NCBI GenBank assembly: GCA_949292785.1
Contig: CASFBK010000004.1
Span: 186,001 to 250,000 of the forward strand
From: an uncultured Eubacteriales bacterium
GTDB taxonomy: Bacteria > Bacillota > Clostridia > Lachnospirales > Lachnospiraceae
Direction of reading: 5' to 3'
Length of the DNA stretch: 64,000 nucleotides
The notes below the pieces were generated by a model. It was given only the letters and a program-made list of their open reading frames with translations, was not told the DNA's origin and did not search any database. Shown piece after piece: positions 40,943 to 49,677 of the stretch. Numbering within the stretch: position 1 is the stretch's first letter; each line of letters starts with the position of its first letter. The translations under genes and the position numbers were made by a program.

Positions 40943-41200
40943 ATGTTAATATTTAATTATGTAATTAAAGATCCAATCGGTCTGCATGCAAGACCTGCCA
41001 CTTTGCTTGTAAATTTAGTGAAATCTGTAAATAGCACTGTAACGGTGGAAAAGGAAGGAAAAACAGCGGATGCAGAGAAATTGTTGGCGTTAATGGGACT
41101 GGCAATTACACAGGGAGATGAGGTGAAGGTCATAATAGAAGGTGAGGATGAGAAAGAGGCAGAAAAAAAACTGCAGAATTTCTTCCAAAAGAATCTCTAA
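40943..41200 (+). CDS. HPr-like phosphocarrier of PTS operon 2, lacking Ser-46
   Basis: 85 aa, HPr fold. His-15 in GLHARPATL is present. The Ser-46 region reads AEKLLALMG, with Lys-46, so HPr kinase regulation is not possible, just as in the HPr of operon 1 (Arg-46). AAGGAGAG precedes ATG. Transcribed away from the PRD regulator under a shared operator. I infer a dedicated phosphate donor for the IIA of operon 2 or for the PRD domains. Confidence 0.9.
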   Translation: MLIFNYVIKDPIGLHARPATLLVNLVKSVNSTVTVEKEGKTADAEKLLALMGLAITQGDEVKVIIEGEDEKEAEKKLQNFFQKNL

Positions 41201-41220
41201 GAATAAAGAGGAAAGCCCAT

Positions 41221-41257
41221 AAAAATGCTCCGGGAAATGTTTCCCGGAGCATTTTTT
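41221..41257. terminator. Bidirectional terminator between HPr and flavoenzyme genes
   Basis: AATGCTCCGGGAAA-TG-TTTCCCGGAGCATT, a 14-bp perfect stem with T-runs on both strands. Confidence 0.93.
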
Positions 41258-41308
41258 GTGTGTTGTTCCCGGCGGAGCACGTTTCTATCGGCTTGAACAC
41301 ATATATAG

Positions 41309-43273
41309 TTATAGAATTTCATCAAATTCCCGAAAAACATTTGCTCCAATAAAGTAAGCGCTATTAACAGCTTCCAGAATAGAAGCAACTTTATCGCAAT
41401 CGCCGACATAGTAGGTATCCGGAACAATGTTATGCAGGGAGGAAACGAGTTTGGTATTCGGACGAAAACCAAGTGACAGTATTACCTGCTCCCCTGCAAT
41501 ATGCGTGGAATTTTGACCGAGAGAGACAGTGACACCTTGTGAATCAATAGATTCGCAGGAAGCATTAAGAAATACATGAATATTGTCGTATTTTGCAAAC
41601 TGTTCCTGAAGGGCAAGTTTATATAAATCATTACTGGATGCAGCTAGTGTGTCAGTTTTTTCAATAAGAGAAATTTCTTTCCCCTTTTCTGCCAAATCTA
41701 ATGCAGTTTCACAGCCAACGCTCCCACCACCTATGATAATGTAACTATTGTGATGGATATCCGGTTCCTTTAAGAAATCAGATATCTGCATGCAGTTAGA
41801 GCCATTGGCACCGGGAATAGGCACGGATACAGGGGTGGCACCAACTGCGATGACACAAGCATCTGGATGCAGGGAACGGACGTATTCTGCGTCAGCTATA
41901 ATACCTGTGTGAATATCAATATCAGATTTTTGGAGCTGATAAAGCAGGTATTCACGATATCTGCTCAAATCTGCTTTATGAGTCCCATGACAGGCAATAT
42001 TCAGTTTTCCTGTCAGTACAGATTCTTGTTCAAGTAAAGTGACATGGTGGCCGCGTTTGGCTGCAGTCAGTGCACATGTAATTCCTGCAGGACCGGCTCC
42101 GACAACAACCAGATGTTTGGGAGAGGTGGTACACGGAAGGGAAAGAGGTACTCGTTTTTCACGGTTAAAGCGTGGATTGACAGAGCACTGGACATTTTTG
42201 TGATTCGAGGAAACATGATAGCATTGCAGACATCGAATACATGGTACGATTTCTTCACTGCGTCCGGTCTGTACTTTAATTGGCCAGAACGGATCAGCTA
42301 GTGTAGATCTGCCAAGCATTATAATATCGGCAAGATTTTTTTCAATGAGCATGGAGGCTTCATCCGGTGTCATGATAGAACCGACAACAGATAGCAGGCA
42401 TGAGGTTTTTGCACGAATTGCTTTTAAGGCTTCCAGATTAGTGATATGTGGCTCGAAAATAGTAGCAGCATGGTGAATATTAGCTTCACGAATCATATCA
42501 AGACCTCTGGAACAGTTTACGATATCTATATAAGGCTCGGCATGTTGGATAAATGTGATTACGTCATCCAGAGTCAGACGGTTGGTTGTTTTAATACATT
42601 CATCCGTTGATATACGCATTTCAATTGGAAATTGTTCTCCAACCGCCTCGCGTACATATTGAATGACCATCAATGGAAAACGCATACGGTTCTCTATACT
42701 ACCACCATATTCATCAGTTCGTGAATTAAAAAAAGGTGATAGGAATTGATGTATCAGCCATCCATGTCCAAAGTGCAACAGGATACTGTCAAATCCATAC
42801 TCCTTAGCTTCTTTGGCCGTATATGCAAAACGTTGTGCAATTTCTTCCATTTTAGCAGGGGTCAGTGCAGTAATTGGCTCTCCCTTATCCGTTGTTCCAC
42901 TGCATGGACCATAGATAATGCCATCCGCTTCTTTGCCATAGATGCCCTGGTGACAGAGCTCTGCTCCGGCTTTTGCTCCTTTTTGCTTCATAACGGATAA
43001 ATGTTCCTTGACCATTTCCCGTTTATATTTGGACAAGCCGTATTCTTTGTCGGAAGCAGGATTATCTAAAGAAGAGGGAAGGTTTAATCCTCTGTATAGG
43101 AGCGCAGCTCCGCCAAGAGAGCGGTCTAGCATGCTGAAACCGCCATATTCCAGGGCAGAGGGCTTGCAGGAAGGCTGACCTTCTCCGGGACCGGTCATTG
43201 GAGCACAGGCGATACGATTTTTTAAAATCATAGATTTTATCTGTAGTGGTTGAAATAAATTATTGTATTTCAT
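41309..43273 (-). CDS. Old Yellow Enzyme-type NADH:flavin oxidoreductase with Fe-S cluster (2,4-dienoyl-CoA/enoate reductase family)
   Basis: 654 aa. FMN-binding TIM barrel (1-340) with IACAPMTGPG, a catalytic-loop HFGHGWLIHQFLSP and GGSIENRMRFP; [4Fe-4S] Cys at 345, 348, 351 and 363 (one residue tighter than the common CX2CX3C); FAD site VVVGAGPAGITCAL at about 390; NAD(P)H site YIIIGGGSVGCETALDLAEKG at about 520. The family reduces activated C=C bonds (dienoyl-CoA, cinnamates, some flavonoids, 7-dehydroxylation intermediates). The TTGCAC-type palindrome upstream links it to the beta-glucoside PTS. GGAGG before ATG. Substrate unknown; a BaiCD/BaiH role is not supported by context. Confidence 0.9.
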   Translation of the reverse strand: MKYNNLFQPLQIKSMILKNRIACAPMTGPGEGQPSCKPSALEYGGFSMLDRSLGGAALLYRGLNLPSSLDNPASDKEYGLSKYKREMVKEHLSVMKQKGAKAGAELCHQGIYGKEADGIIYGPCSGTTDKGEPITALTPAKMEEIAQRFAYTAKEAKEYGFDSILLHFGHGWLIHQFLSPFFNSRTDEYGGSIENRMRFPLMVIQYVREAVGEQFPIEMRISTDECIKTTNRLTLDDVITFIQHAEPYIDIVNCSRGLDMIREANIHHAATIFEPHITNLEALKAIRAKTSCLLSVVGSIMTPDEASMLIEKNLADIIMLGRSTLADPFWPIKVQTGRSEEIVPCIRCLQCYHVSSNHKNVQCSVNPRFNREKRVPLSLPCTTSPKHLVVVGAGPAGITCALTAAKRGHHVTLLEQESVLTGKLNIACHGTHKADLSRYREYLLYQLQKSDIDIHTGIIADAEYVRSLHPDACVIAVGATPVSVPIPGANGSNCMQISDFLKEPDIHHNSYIIIGGGSVGCETALDLAEKGKEISLIEKTDTLAASSNDLYKLALQEQFAKYDNIHVFLNASCESIDSQGVTVSLGQNSTHIAGEQVILSLGFRPNTKLVSSLHNIVPDTYYVGDCDKVASILEAVNSAYFIGANVFREFDEIL

Positions 43274-43498
43274 TATAGTACATCCTCCTTTAAGGTATAG
43301 TTTAAGAGTAAAAATTCTGATATACTATGATTGTAAAACAAAAATCTGGAATAATAAGGTGTTGTTTTTGCACAGCACGCGTGCAGTTTTCAGAGAGAAG
43401 AGCCAATCATCATTTTCTTGTGAAATTAATGGCTTTGCAATAAATTTGAAAAAAGAGACATACTATTATAAAAAACGTGATTGAGGAAGGAAAACTAA
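43274..43498. promoter_or_regulatory. Divergent control region with TTGCAC-type palindrome (43368-43386)
   Basis: TTGCACAGCACGCGTGCAG at 43368-43386 keeps the 19-bp frame of the other two operators with one changed base in the right arm. A 21-base block shared with the HPr promoter region lies at 43309-43329. It separates the flavoenzyme (minus) from the amidohydrolase (plus); which promoter each gene uses is not clear. Confidence 0.6.
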
Positions 43499-44668
43499 AT
43501 GAAAAAAATGTTACTGATAAAACAGGGAACCATTTATGATGCAGTGCATGAAGAGCCATATGTGGCGGACATACTGGTAGAAGAAGGAAAGATTCAGCAG
43601 ATTGCACCGGTTTTGGAGGGGAAAATCATAAACGAAGCAGAGATATTGGATGCGTCCGGTCTTAATGTATACCCGGGATTCGTAGAGGCACACTGCCATC
43701 TGGGATTAGACGGATATGCTATTGGATTTGAAGGGGCAGACTACAACGAAATGACCGATTCTCTCACTCCCCAGTTATCTGCCATAGATGGACTAAATCC
43801 GCAGGATGAAAGCATTCGGCTGGCATTAGAGGGAGGTGTCACCTGTGTGGCAGCAGGACCGGGAAGCTCCAATGTACTGGGTGGAACCTTTACTGCATAT
43901 AAAACAACGGGAAAACGAATTGATGATATGGTCATCAAAAAGAAAGTGGCAATGAAGTGTGCCTTTGGAGAAAATCCCAAAAGATGTTATAAGGACAAAG
44001 ATAATTATTCCCGCATGAGTACCGCGTCAAAATTGCGGATTATGCTGGATAAGACCATAGAATATAAGAAGAAAAAAGAGGCTGCCGGAGATGATGTATT
44101 AAAGCAGCCTGCATACGACCCGAAATTAGAAGCTTTAATCCCGGTGATAAACGGAGAACTGCCGTTAAAAGCGCATGCACATCAGGCAAATGATATCTAT
44201 ACAGCCATTCGTATTGCCAAGGAATATCACGTAGGGCTTGCCATAGACCATTGTACCGACGGAGCACTGATTGCAGATGACCTGGCAAAGGAAGGGTTTC
44301 CGATAGCAGTAGGTCCGTCTCTGGGACATGCCACTAAGTTCGAGTTAAAAAATAAGAGCTTTACCACACCGGGGATTTTAGCAAAGGCGGGCTGTCAGGT
44401 ATCCATCATTACGGACTCCCCTGTGATTCCACAGCAGTATCTGGCTTTGTGTGCCGGACTTGCGGTAAAGGATGGTATGGGCGAATTTGATGCATTAAAG
44501 GCGATTACCATTAACGCGGCAAAGCATATCGGAGTATCAGACCGGGTCGGTTCCATTGAAGTGGGAAAGGACGCAGATTTCGTCATAGCGCAGGGAAATC
44601 CGATGGTTTCCGATACGAAGCTTGATTATGTCATCATTGATGGAATTGTAAGATATCCGGAAAAATGA
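43499..44668 (+). CDS. Metal-dependent amidohydrolase (imidazolonepropionase/dihydroorotase superfamily)
   Basis: 389 aa. Composite-domain start with IKQGTIYDA and IQQIAPV, then the TIM-barrel metal site: His-65 and His-67 in EAHCHLGLDG, later His in KAHAHQANDI, IDHCTDGAL, and the catalytic Asp in IITDSPVIP. C-terminal VGSIEVGKDADFVIAQGNP is the usual closing strand. Proteins of this type hydrolyse cyclic amides or N-acyl compounds; the substrate is unknown. GAGGAAGG precedes ATG. Followed by a terminator. Whether it belongs to the PTS 2 regulon depends on which way the palindrome acts. Confidence 0.85.
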   Translation: MKKMLLIKQGTIYDAVHEEPYVADILVEEGKIQQIAPVLEGKIINEAEILDASGLNVYPGFVEAHCHLGLDGYAIGFEGADYNEMTDSLTPQLSAIDGLNPQDESIRLALEGGVTCVAAGPGSSNVLGGTFTAYKTTGKRIDDMVIKKKVAMKCAFGENPKRCYKDKDNYSRMSTASKLRIMLDKTIEYKKKKEAAGDDVLKQPAYDPKLEALIPVINGELPLKAHAHQANDIYTAIRIAKEYHVGLAIDHCTDGALIADDLAKEGFPIAVGPSLGHATKFELKNKSFTTPGILAKAGCQVSIITDSPVIPQQYLALCAGLAVKDGMGEFDALKAITINAAKHIGVSDRVGSIEVGKDADFVIAQGNPMVSDTKLDYVIIDGIVRYPEK

Positions 44669-44698
44669 GCATGAACAGGAAATAGTCCTGTAAACGGA

Positions 44699-44730
44699 AG
44701 GAAAGCGTTGCCTTGCGACAACGCTTTTGG
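44699..44730 (+). terminator. Terminator after the amidohydrolase gene
   Basis: AAAGCGTTG-CCTTGCGA-CAACGCTTT, 9-bp stem with T-run. Confidence 0.88.
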
Positions 44731-45049
44731 GGGGAGTAAATTTATGAAATGTTTCATGGGGTGCCACATCTTGGGCGGTGGCACCAATCTATATGTATGA
44801 TTTGCAACTGTTGTTATAAGCAGTTACAATTATTTTTTGGCGAAGCCGATAACGGTGCGCGCTGTTTGCTATCAACTTCATTTGATATACCTAGTATAAA
44901 AAATAAATGTGTGCAAACTGTGGACAATTTCTAAAAGAAAAATAAAAAAGTCAAAAGAATTTATGAAGAAATAGTAAAGAAAATGGGAGAAAAATGGTAT
45001 ACTGGAAATAACAAAAGAATTGTTTTTAAAGTTGGAAAGGAGTTTTGAG
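44731..45049. other. Structured intergenic region without a clear gene
   Basis: Right after the terminator, GGGGGGAG precedes an 18-codon ORF (44744-44800, MKCFMGCHILGGGTNLYV) that I do not call a gene. Inside it GGTGCCAC and GTGGCACC (44760-44785) form an 8-bp hairpin. GCAACTG/CAGTTAC (44804-44827) followed by ATTATTTTTT is terminator-like. The remainder is A-rich with TATACT at about 44997 as likely -10 for the next gene. Confidence 0.5.
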
Positions 45050-46168
45050 ATGGAAAAGTCAAAAGTATATTTTACTACGTTTAAAACATCATTTACGGAG
45101 AATATTCCGGATAAGCTAAGAAGGCTGATATTAACAGCAGGAATAAAAGACATTGACTTTACCGACCACTATGCAGCAATTAAGATTCATTTTGGAGAGC
45201 TTGGAAATCTAGCATTTTTAAGACCTAACTATGCAAAAGTTGTGGTTGATATCGTAAAAGAATTAGGCGGAAAAGCATTTCTGACAGACTGCAACACGTT
45301 GTATGTAGGAAGCAGGAAAAATGCATTGGACCATCTGGACACCGCATATGAAAACGGATTCAGTCCCTTTTCCACAGGATGCCATGTGATTATTGCGGAT
45401 GGTCTGAAAGGAACCGATGAAGCGCTGGTTCCGGTAGAAGGCGGTGAATACATAAAGGAAGCAAAGATAGGACGTGCTGTTATGGATGCGGATATTTTTA
45501 TTTCCCTTACACACTTTAAGGGACACGAAGCCACCGGATTTGGCGGCGCCTTGAAAAATATCGGTATGGGATGCGGTTCGAGAGCAGGTAAGATGGAAAT
45601 GCACTGTGATGGAAAGCCTCATGTAAATCAGGACAAATGTGTAGGATGCGGTGCTTGTACCAGAGTATGCGCCCATACGGGTGTTACTGTTACCAATAAA
45701 AAGGCTTCTATCGACCATAATAAATGCGTAGGCTGCGGAAGATGTATTGGTGTCTGTCCCAAGGATGCAGTTTTGCCGGGGTCTGATAGCTCTAATGATA
45801 TTTTGAACTGCAAAATTGCAGAGTACAGCAAGGCAGTCTGCGATGGAAGACCGCACTTTCATATTTCCATCATCTGTGACGTATCGCCAAACTGTGACTG
45901 CCATGCAGAAAATGACATACCGATTATTCCGGATGTAGGAATGTTTGCGTCTTTCGACCCGGTGGCGCTTGACGTTGCCTGTGCAGATGCCTGCAACCGT
46001 CAGCCTGTCATTGCAGGAAGTGTTTTAAGCAAAAATAAAGAAGAGACCCACGATGAAGAGCATGACCATTTCCATGTGACCCATCCGGACACCAACTGGG
46101 AGTCCTGCGTGGAACATGCAGAAAAAATTGGTCTTGGAAGCAGGGAATATGAACTGATTGAGATATAA
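45050..46168 (+). CDS. DUF362 protein with two [4Fe-4S] ferredoxin motifs
   Basis: 372 aa. N-terminal and C-terminal DUF362 parts (KVYFTTFKTSFTENIP, FTDHYAAIKIHFGELGN, then THFKGHEATGFGGALKNIGMG) enclose a bacterial ferredoxin insert with CVGCGACTRVCAHTGV and CVGCGRCIGVCPKDAV. The C-terminal tail is rich in His, Asp and Glu (HDEEHDHFHV), which may bind metal. Common in anaerobes; function not established, probably redox. I start at 45050 behind AAAGGAG; the longer TTG frame is not needed. Confidence 0.88.
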   Translation: MEKSKVYFTTFKTSFTENIPDKLRRLILTAGIKDIDFTDHYAAIKIHFGELGNLAFLRPNYAKVVVDIVKELGGKAFLTDCNTLYVGSRKNALDHLDTAYENGFSPFSTGCHVIIADGLKGTDEALVPVEGGEYIKEAKIGRAVMDADIFISLTHFKGHEATGFGGALKNIGMGCGSRAGKMEMHCDGKPHVNQDKCVGCGACTRVCAHTGVTVTNKKASIDHNKCVGCGRCIGVCPKDAVLPGSDSSNDILNCKIAEYSKAVCDGRPHFHISIICDVSPNCDCHAENDIPIIPDVGMFASFDPVALDVACADACNRQPVIAGSVLSKNKEETHDEEHDHFHVTHPDTNWESCVEHAEKIGLGSREYELIEI

Positions 46169-46266
46169 AAAGTTGTCTTTGGTTGAAGATAAAAGGCAGC
46201 CTGGGAACTGCCTTTGGGAAATTGGGATAAAGAATAACCGGAAACTACCGGAGTGGAGAGTGCTAT

Positions 46267-48225
46267 ATGAAGAGAAAAAATATAAGATTATTAAGTGTGC
46301 TCCTGGTGCCGATACTGGCAGCAGGACTAATAGGAGTAACTACAATGGCGCAGGAAAAGAAGGAAAAAGAAGTAACTGTAGTATTTACCCATGACCTCCA
46401 TTCCCATCTGGAATCTTTTTATCTGGAGGAAGAGGGAGAGGAAAAAGAGGTAGGCGGATTTGCCAGAATTATGACTTTTCTCAAGGAAAAGCGGGCAGAG
46501 GATGAAAACCTGCTGTTTTTAGATGGCGGAGATTTTTCCATGGGAACATTGTATCAGACGGTGTTTGAATCACAGGCAGCAGAGCTTCGGATGCTGGGAT
46601 TTTTAGGGGCAGACGTCACCACTCTTGGAAACCATGAATTCGACTATCGAAGCAGTGGACTTGCCAATATGCTTACCACGGCAAAGGAAAGTGGCGAAAT
46701 CCTCCCTGCAATGGTGCTTTGTAACGTAGACTGGGAGAAGACGCTGGAAGGTGAAAATGCCGAAGACGGGGCGCTTTTGCAGAAGGCATTTGAAAGCTAT
46801 GGGATGAAGGATTATGTAGTCCTGCAAAAAGGTGACGTAAAAATCGCAGTAACGGGTGTGTTTGGAAAGGATTCTCTGGTTTGTGCGCCTACCTGCGTAT
46901 TAAGCTTCAAAGACCCCATAGAAGCAGTAAAGGAAACCGTAGAAGAGATACAAAAGAACGAAACTGTAGATATGATTGTGTGTGTGTCTCATAGTGGAAC
47001 CTGGGAGGATGAAAGCAAATCCGAGGATGAATTGCTGGCAAAGGCAGTACCGGAGCTTGATTTGATTGTCAGCGGCCATACCCACAGTATTTTGCAGGAG
47101 CCTATTATACATGGGAATACTGCCATTGTATCTACCGGGGAATATGGGGCAAGAGTCGGTTCTCTTAAAATGGTGCAGCAGGAGGATGGACGCTGGTCTC
47201 TTCAGGACTATACCCTGACTTTGATGGATGATACCTATGCAGCAGATGCCGCGGCAGAAGAAAAAATAGCAGAATTAGGCAAAAATATCGACAGTGAATA
47301 TCTGGCGCAGTTTGGGTATACCAGAGATCAGGTATTGACCTATAATCCATGGGAGTTTACCGAGATAAATGGTCTGGGAAGTGTTTTGCAGGAGGAAACA
47401 CTGGGAAACCTATTGGCAGATTCCTATTTGTATGCGGTAAACGGCAGCGACACAGGTGACGATAATCCCGCAGTGGTCGCAGTAGTGCCAAGCGGTTGTA
47501 TTCGTGATACCTTTCACAAAGATACGGATATCACCGTATCGGATGCATTTCAGACATTGTCTCTTGGGATTGGTCCTGACGGTGTGCCGGGGTACCCGTT
47601 GGTCAGTATTTATCTGACCGGAGAAGAATTAAAGACAATGGCAGAAGTAGATGCTTCCGTGTCGCCGATGATGACAACCGCACAGCTTTATACCAGCGGT
47701 ATCACATATACGTTGAATCCGAATCGTCTTATTTTAAATAAGGTAACAGATGTAGACTTACAGGATATGACTGGAAAAACAGAGGATTTGCAGGATGATA
47801 AGCTGTACCGTGTAGTGGCAGATTTGTACAGCGGTCAGATGTTAGGCGCAGTTTCCGACCAGTCCTTTGGAATCTTGTCTGTTACACCAAAGGATGCGCA
47901 GGGAAATGAGATACCCATAGAACAGTTAGAAGACTATATTGTACACAGGAACGGACAGGAGCTGAAAGCCTGGGTATGCGTAGCGGATTATCTGGATTCC
48001 TTTGAAAAAATAGATGGAAAATCAGTGATTCCTGAGTATTACAGTACCACTCAGAATCGAAAGAATATTGATGATGATAACAGCATAGGGGCGATTGTGA
48101 AGAACCCGAATAAAATCGCAGTTGCGATTGTAAGTATTGCGGCAGGAATCCTTCTTTTATTCATTGTAATCATTGTTCTTATTGTAAAAGGAATCAAACG
48201 TGTACGAAGAAAAAGAAGAGCATAA
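46267..48225 (+). CDS. Cell-surface 5'-nucleotidase/metallophosphatase (UshA-like)
   Basis: 652 aa. Signal peptide (about 1-28, LLSVLLVPILAAGLIGV), calcineurin-like metallophosphatase domain with THDLHSH, DGGDFSMG, GNHEFDY, VSHSGTW and SGHTHSI (about 35-290), then the 5'-nucleotidase C-terminal domain (about 340-580), and a C-terminal membrane helix (about 620-643) followed by RRKRRA. So it is held on the outer face of the membrane and probably releases nucleosides and phosphate from nucleotides. GGAGTGGAG precedes ATG. Confidence 0.92.
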   Translation: MKRKNIRLLSVLLVPILAAGLIGVTTMAQEKKEKEVTVVFTHDLHSHLESFYLEEEGEEKEVGGFARIMTFLKEKRAEDENLLFLDGGDFSMGTLYQTVFESQAAELRMLGFLGADVTTLGNHEFDYRSSGLANMLTTAKESGEILPAMVLCNVDWEKTLEGENAEDGALLQKAFESYGMKDYVVLQKGDVKIAVTGVFGKDSLVCAPTCVLSFKDPIEAVKETVEEIQKNETVDMIVCVSHSGTWEDESKSEDELLAKAVPELDLIVSGHTHSILQEPIIHGNTAIVSTGEYGARVGSLKMVQQEDGRWSLQDYTLTLMDDTYAADAAAEEKIAELGKNIDSEYLAQFGYTRDQVLTYNPWEFTEINGLGSVLQEETLGNLLADSYLYAVNGSDTGDDNPAVVAVVPSGCIRDTFHKDTDITVSDAFQTLSLGIGPDGVPGYPLVSIYLTGEELKTMAEVDASVSPMMTTAQLYTSGITYTLNPNRLILNKVTDVDLQDMTGKTEDLQDDKLYRVVADLYSGQMLGAVSDQSFGILSVTPKDAQGNEIPIEQLEDYIVHRNGQELKAWVCVADYLDSFEKIDGKSVIPEYYSTTQNRKNIDDDNSIGAIVKNPNKIAVAIVSIAAGILLLFIVIIVLIVKGIKRVRRKRRA

Positions 48226-48505
48226 TCGGAAGTGTGCATTTGTTTGCGTACATCAGTTGTATTTTGTGGAAAACCATGTTACGATAAGCTTGGTGCGTGG
48301 ATAGAGAAGTTCTTACCACAAACCATTGTCTCAAAAGAGATAGTTTAAATAATAAAAAGACCAGACCAGGAAGGATAGCCTGAGGGGGAAGGTGCAACGA
48401 TATAGAAGACCGGCAGAAATATTCTGGCGGTGTGGATTGCATACAAGCCCTGTACCTTTTTGGTGCGGGGCTTTTTAGATGAAAATAATGCACCAGGAGG
48501 ACAGC
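48226..48505 (+). promoter_or_regulatory. Long structured leader before hydE, ending in a terminator
   Basis: No ORF of note. The 3' half has CCGGCAG/TTCTGGCGG pairing inside an outer TGCAA/TTGCA pairing (about 48393-48442). A terminator (AAGCCCTGTACC pairing with GGTGCGGGGCTT, T-run, 48445-48476) stands 18 bases before the hydE ribosome binding site. The layout fits transcription attenuation or a riboswitch, but it does not match any riboswitch class I know by sequence. Confidence 0.55.
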
Positions 48506-49594
48506 GTGAATTTATCGGATTTGTATGGGAATCAAATAAATGGAAATCAAATAAATGAAAAACAATTAATTGATAAGCTGGAACAACAGCATTGTCTTAC
48601 AAAAGAAGAGTGGACAGAATTAATCAGCAGGCGAAATTCCCAAACAGCGGAATACCTGTTTGAAAAGGCGCGGTACTGGCAGCACAAATATTTTGGCAAC
48701 AAGGTCTATACCAGAGGATTGATAGAGTTCACGAATTATTGTAAAAATGACTGCTATTATTGTGGCATCCGAAGAAGCAACCGGCAGGCAGAGCGTTACC
48801 GTCTTACGAAGGAACAGATACTGGAATGTTGTGCCATCGGGTATGAACTTGGTTTTCGTACCTATGTATTGCAGGGGGGCGAGGATGGATGGTTCACCCA
48901 GGAAAAGCTAGAGGACATTGTAAGAACCATAAAGGAACGTTATCCTGACTGTGCCTTGACCCTGTCCATTGGAGAACGCAGCTTCGAGAGCTATCAGCGG
49001 CTGTTTGAAGCAGGTGCAGACCGGTATCTGTTGCGGCATGAGACCGCAGAAGATGCTCACTACCAGAATTTACATCCGCCGGAATTATCCTCAGAAAACC
49101 GTAAACAATGCCTTCGAAATCTAAAGGAAATTGGTTTTCAGACCGGAACAGGATTCATGGTAGGAAGTCCGGGGCAGACACCGGAGCAGTTGGCAGAGGA
49201 TATGTTGTTCATTCATGAACTGCAGCCGCATATGGTGGGAATTGGACCTTTTGTGCCCCATCATGAAACACCCTTTGCAAAAGAAACAGGTGGAACGGTA
49301 GAATTAACGTTATTTATGATAGGACTTTTAAGGCTGATGCAGCCGAAGCTGTTATTGCCATCCACCACAGCGCTGGGAACCATTGACCCATTAGGCAGAG
49401 AAAAGGGAATACAGGCAGGCGCCAATGTAGTTATGCCGAACCTGTCCCCCACCTCGGTACGGAAGAAATATGAGCTTTACGATAACAAAATCTGTACCGG
49501 AGATGAAGCCGCGGAATGTCGCATGTGCTTGAACCGCAGAATGGAAAGCATTGGATATGAACTGGTAACAGACCGGGGGGATTACCCCTTCTAA
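48506..49594 (+). CDS. hydE: [FeFe]-hydrogenase maturation radical SAM protein HydE
   Basis: 362 aa. Radical SAM CX3CX2C at Cys-79, Cys-83 and Cys-86 (FTNYCKNDCYYC), SAM-binding LQGGEDGWFT, and the biotin-synthase-like barrel. HydE takes part in building the 2Fe subcluster of FeFe hydrogenase. I choose GTG at 48506 because AGGAGG lies seven bases upstream; the ATG at 48479 is directly behind a terminator and has no ribosome binding site. Near the N-terminus a GNQIN repeat comes from a 15-base tandem duplication. hydG follows; hydF and the hydrogenase are not in the window. Confidence 0.93.
   Translation: MNLSDLYGNQINGNQINEKQLIDKLEQQHCLTKEEWTELISRRNSQTAEYLFEKARYWQHKYFGNKVYTRGLIEFTNYCKNDCYYCGIRRSNRQAERYRLTKEQILECCAIGYELGFRTYVLQGGEDGWFTQEKLEDIVRTIKERYPDCALTLSIGERSFESYQRLFEAGADRYLLRHETAEDAHYQNLHPPELSSENRKQCLRNLKEIGFQTGTGFMVGSPGQTPEQLAEDMLFIHELQPHMVGIGPFVPHHETPFAKETGGTVELTLFMIGLLRLMQPKLLLPSTTALGTIDPLGREKGIQAGANVVMPNLSPTSVRKKYELYDNKICTGDEAAECRMCLNRRMESIGYELVTDRGDYPF
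48526..48555. repeat. 15-bp tandem duplication inside hydE
   Basis: TGGGAATCAAATAAA followed by TGGAAATCAAATAAA, one base different, giving GNQINGNQIN in the non-conserved N-terminus. Confidence 0.85.
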
Positions 49595-49677
49595 GTGCTC
49601 ATAACAATACAAAGTACAAGGCTCGAAAACACCTCGCCAAGTGCTTATAACAAGAAGGAAAACAAGGAGGAAAAGAT

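Noticed and set aside
41221-41257. Phage or transposon end, because of the long perfect inverted repeat
   Set aside because: The repeat has T-runs on both sides and lies between convergent genes, so it is a two-way terminator.
41309-43273. Bile acid 7-dehydroxylation gene (baiCD/baiH)
   Set aside because: The enzyme belongs to the same broad family, but no other bai gene is near and the operator links it to a sugar PTS.
44760-44785. T-box leader, suggested by GGTGGCACC
   Set aside because: The rest of the T-box consensus and specifier stem are missing, and the downstream gene is not tied to an amino acid.
44744-44800. 18-codon ORF MKCFMGCHILGGGTNLYV as a gene
   Set aside because: It has a ribosome binding site but overlaps a hairpin, has no promoter in view and no relation to the Trp-rich peptides. 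Kept only as an observation.
48226-48505. TPP, FMN, SAM or cobalamin riboswitch before hydE
   Set aside because: None of the conserved core sequences of these classes could be found; only a general attenuator layout is supported.
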